This document shows positions 63,380 through 64,000 of a stretch of DNA of 64,000 nt, one piece after another (position 1 is the first letter of the stretch; each line of letters begins with the position of its first letter). The notes under the pieces were generated by a model. The model ran no database searches. It was not told the DNA's origin and saw nothing but the letters and a program-made list of their open reading frames with translations. The DNA lies in NCBI GenBank assembly GCA_030549335.1, contig CM060194.1, positions 32,880,171 to 32,944,170 on the forward strand. Reading direction: 5' to 3'. A program made the translations under genes and the position numbers. The DNA is from Pontederia crassipes. Its lineage: Eukaryota; Streptophyta; Magnoliopsida; Commelinales; Pontederiaceae.

Positions 63380-64000
63380 GGTCTAGTGTTGTCACAGAAA
63401 ATACGAGAAATCAGTGTTATGCATGTTATAATTTTGTCCGCGAACAACATAAATAATGAATTAATAATATTCATGTAGTAGTGATATCGAGAGGTTATTG
63501 AATTTTCACTCATCTTCCACTATCTCCAAGAAATATTATCGTTCATTATTTTAACAATTCGATAAAATTAATCTAAATGTTTGAATTTTGAATCAACATA
63601 ATTCAAAATTTTATACTATATACATTTTGAATTAACTTATAATTCAAAATCATCGAAATTCATTTCGTGTGATGCAATAAGTTATTTCTAATATGACTAT
63701 GACAATCAGGATTAGTACAACGAGAGCTCTTCTCCTAGGGGTGACAATTAAATAATCGTGCACTATCCTTTGCCTCGACATCATATTAGAAAAAATTGTG
63801 CTACCACTGTCACATATCAACCCTATTTCTGAATATTGTGTCGATCATGCACCAGGTCAGCTCCTCAGAGTCTTTCTAGACATGCATTTTGGGTCATACA
63901 CTACTCAACAAAAAGACATTGGTTATTGTAACAATGTTTGAATTTCAAGGTGCCTTAGTCCTACAAAAGAACTATCTATGTTTTATGTATTCTTTAATGA
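63380..64000 (-). other. Leader or LTR region upstream of the second copia gag, cut by window end
   Basis: I see no standard tRNA-Met primer site before the window end. The sequence does not match 56500-58263. It may be a long leader with the 5' LTR outside the window. Confidence 0.35.

Overview
This window is plant nuclear DNA. It holds one intact-looking protein gene and many layers of transposable elements. The gene is a class III peroxidase at 52552-53754, with short GT-AG introns and very GC-rich third codon positions. That codon bias, with a CT microsatellite just upstream, suggests a monocot with a large genome. I cannot name the species. I saw no rRNA, tRNA or CRISPR array.

Layout. 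1-10664 is an Athila-type Ty3/gypsy retrotransposon on the minus strand. Its 5' LTR is at 9467-10664, its gag-pro-pol is broken, it has a third env-position ORF, and its 3' LTR is cut by the window start. It abuts a CACTA-like end fragment (10665-11035), which lies against a decayed chromovirus integrase (11036-12290). 12830-13866 and 15481-16928 are non-autonomous CACTA elements of one family. 17156-17830 is a tandem TRIM array (four LTRs, three internal segments). 18018-40755 is a three-level nest: a Ty1/copia element with target-site duplication AAGGG holds a CACTA element encoding TNP2 and a second transposase gene (18257-36286). That CACTA in turn holds a large-LTR, probably non-autonomous Ty3-type element (25741-34252) inside an intron of its second gene. 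41835-43179 is a third CACTA of the short family. 46363-49451 is a fourth, carrying a Mutator-like element (46623-48562, 9-bp duplication), which itself carries a hAT-like element (46755-47817, 8-bp duplication). 50080-51933 looks like a solo chromovirus LTR. The peroxidase follows, then about 2.6 kb with nothing recognised. 56500-63379 is a second copia element on the minus strand, with a solo LTR (60539-61659, duplication ATATT) inside its integrase.

Decay and themes. Most element genes are broken. Most stops whose ancestral codon can be guessed fit single C-to-T or G-to-A changes, as expected for heavily methylated DNA, so I see no convincing active element. Several unrelated families carry dispersed arrays of short palindromic motifs in their non-coding parts: CACGG-N-CCGTG in the Athila element, CACGGTCGTGACC in the solo chromovirus LTR, GGTCGACC in the solo LTR at 60.5 kb, and CCGACGG/CCGTCGG in the CACTAs. 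The large-LTR element instead carries repeated AAGTTATCA, a GATA-type motif. These arrays are the least explained structure in the window.
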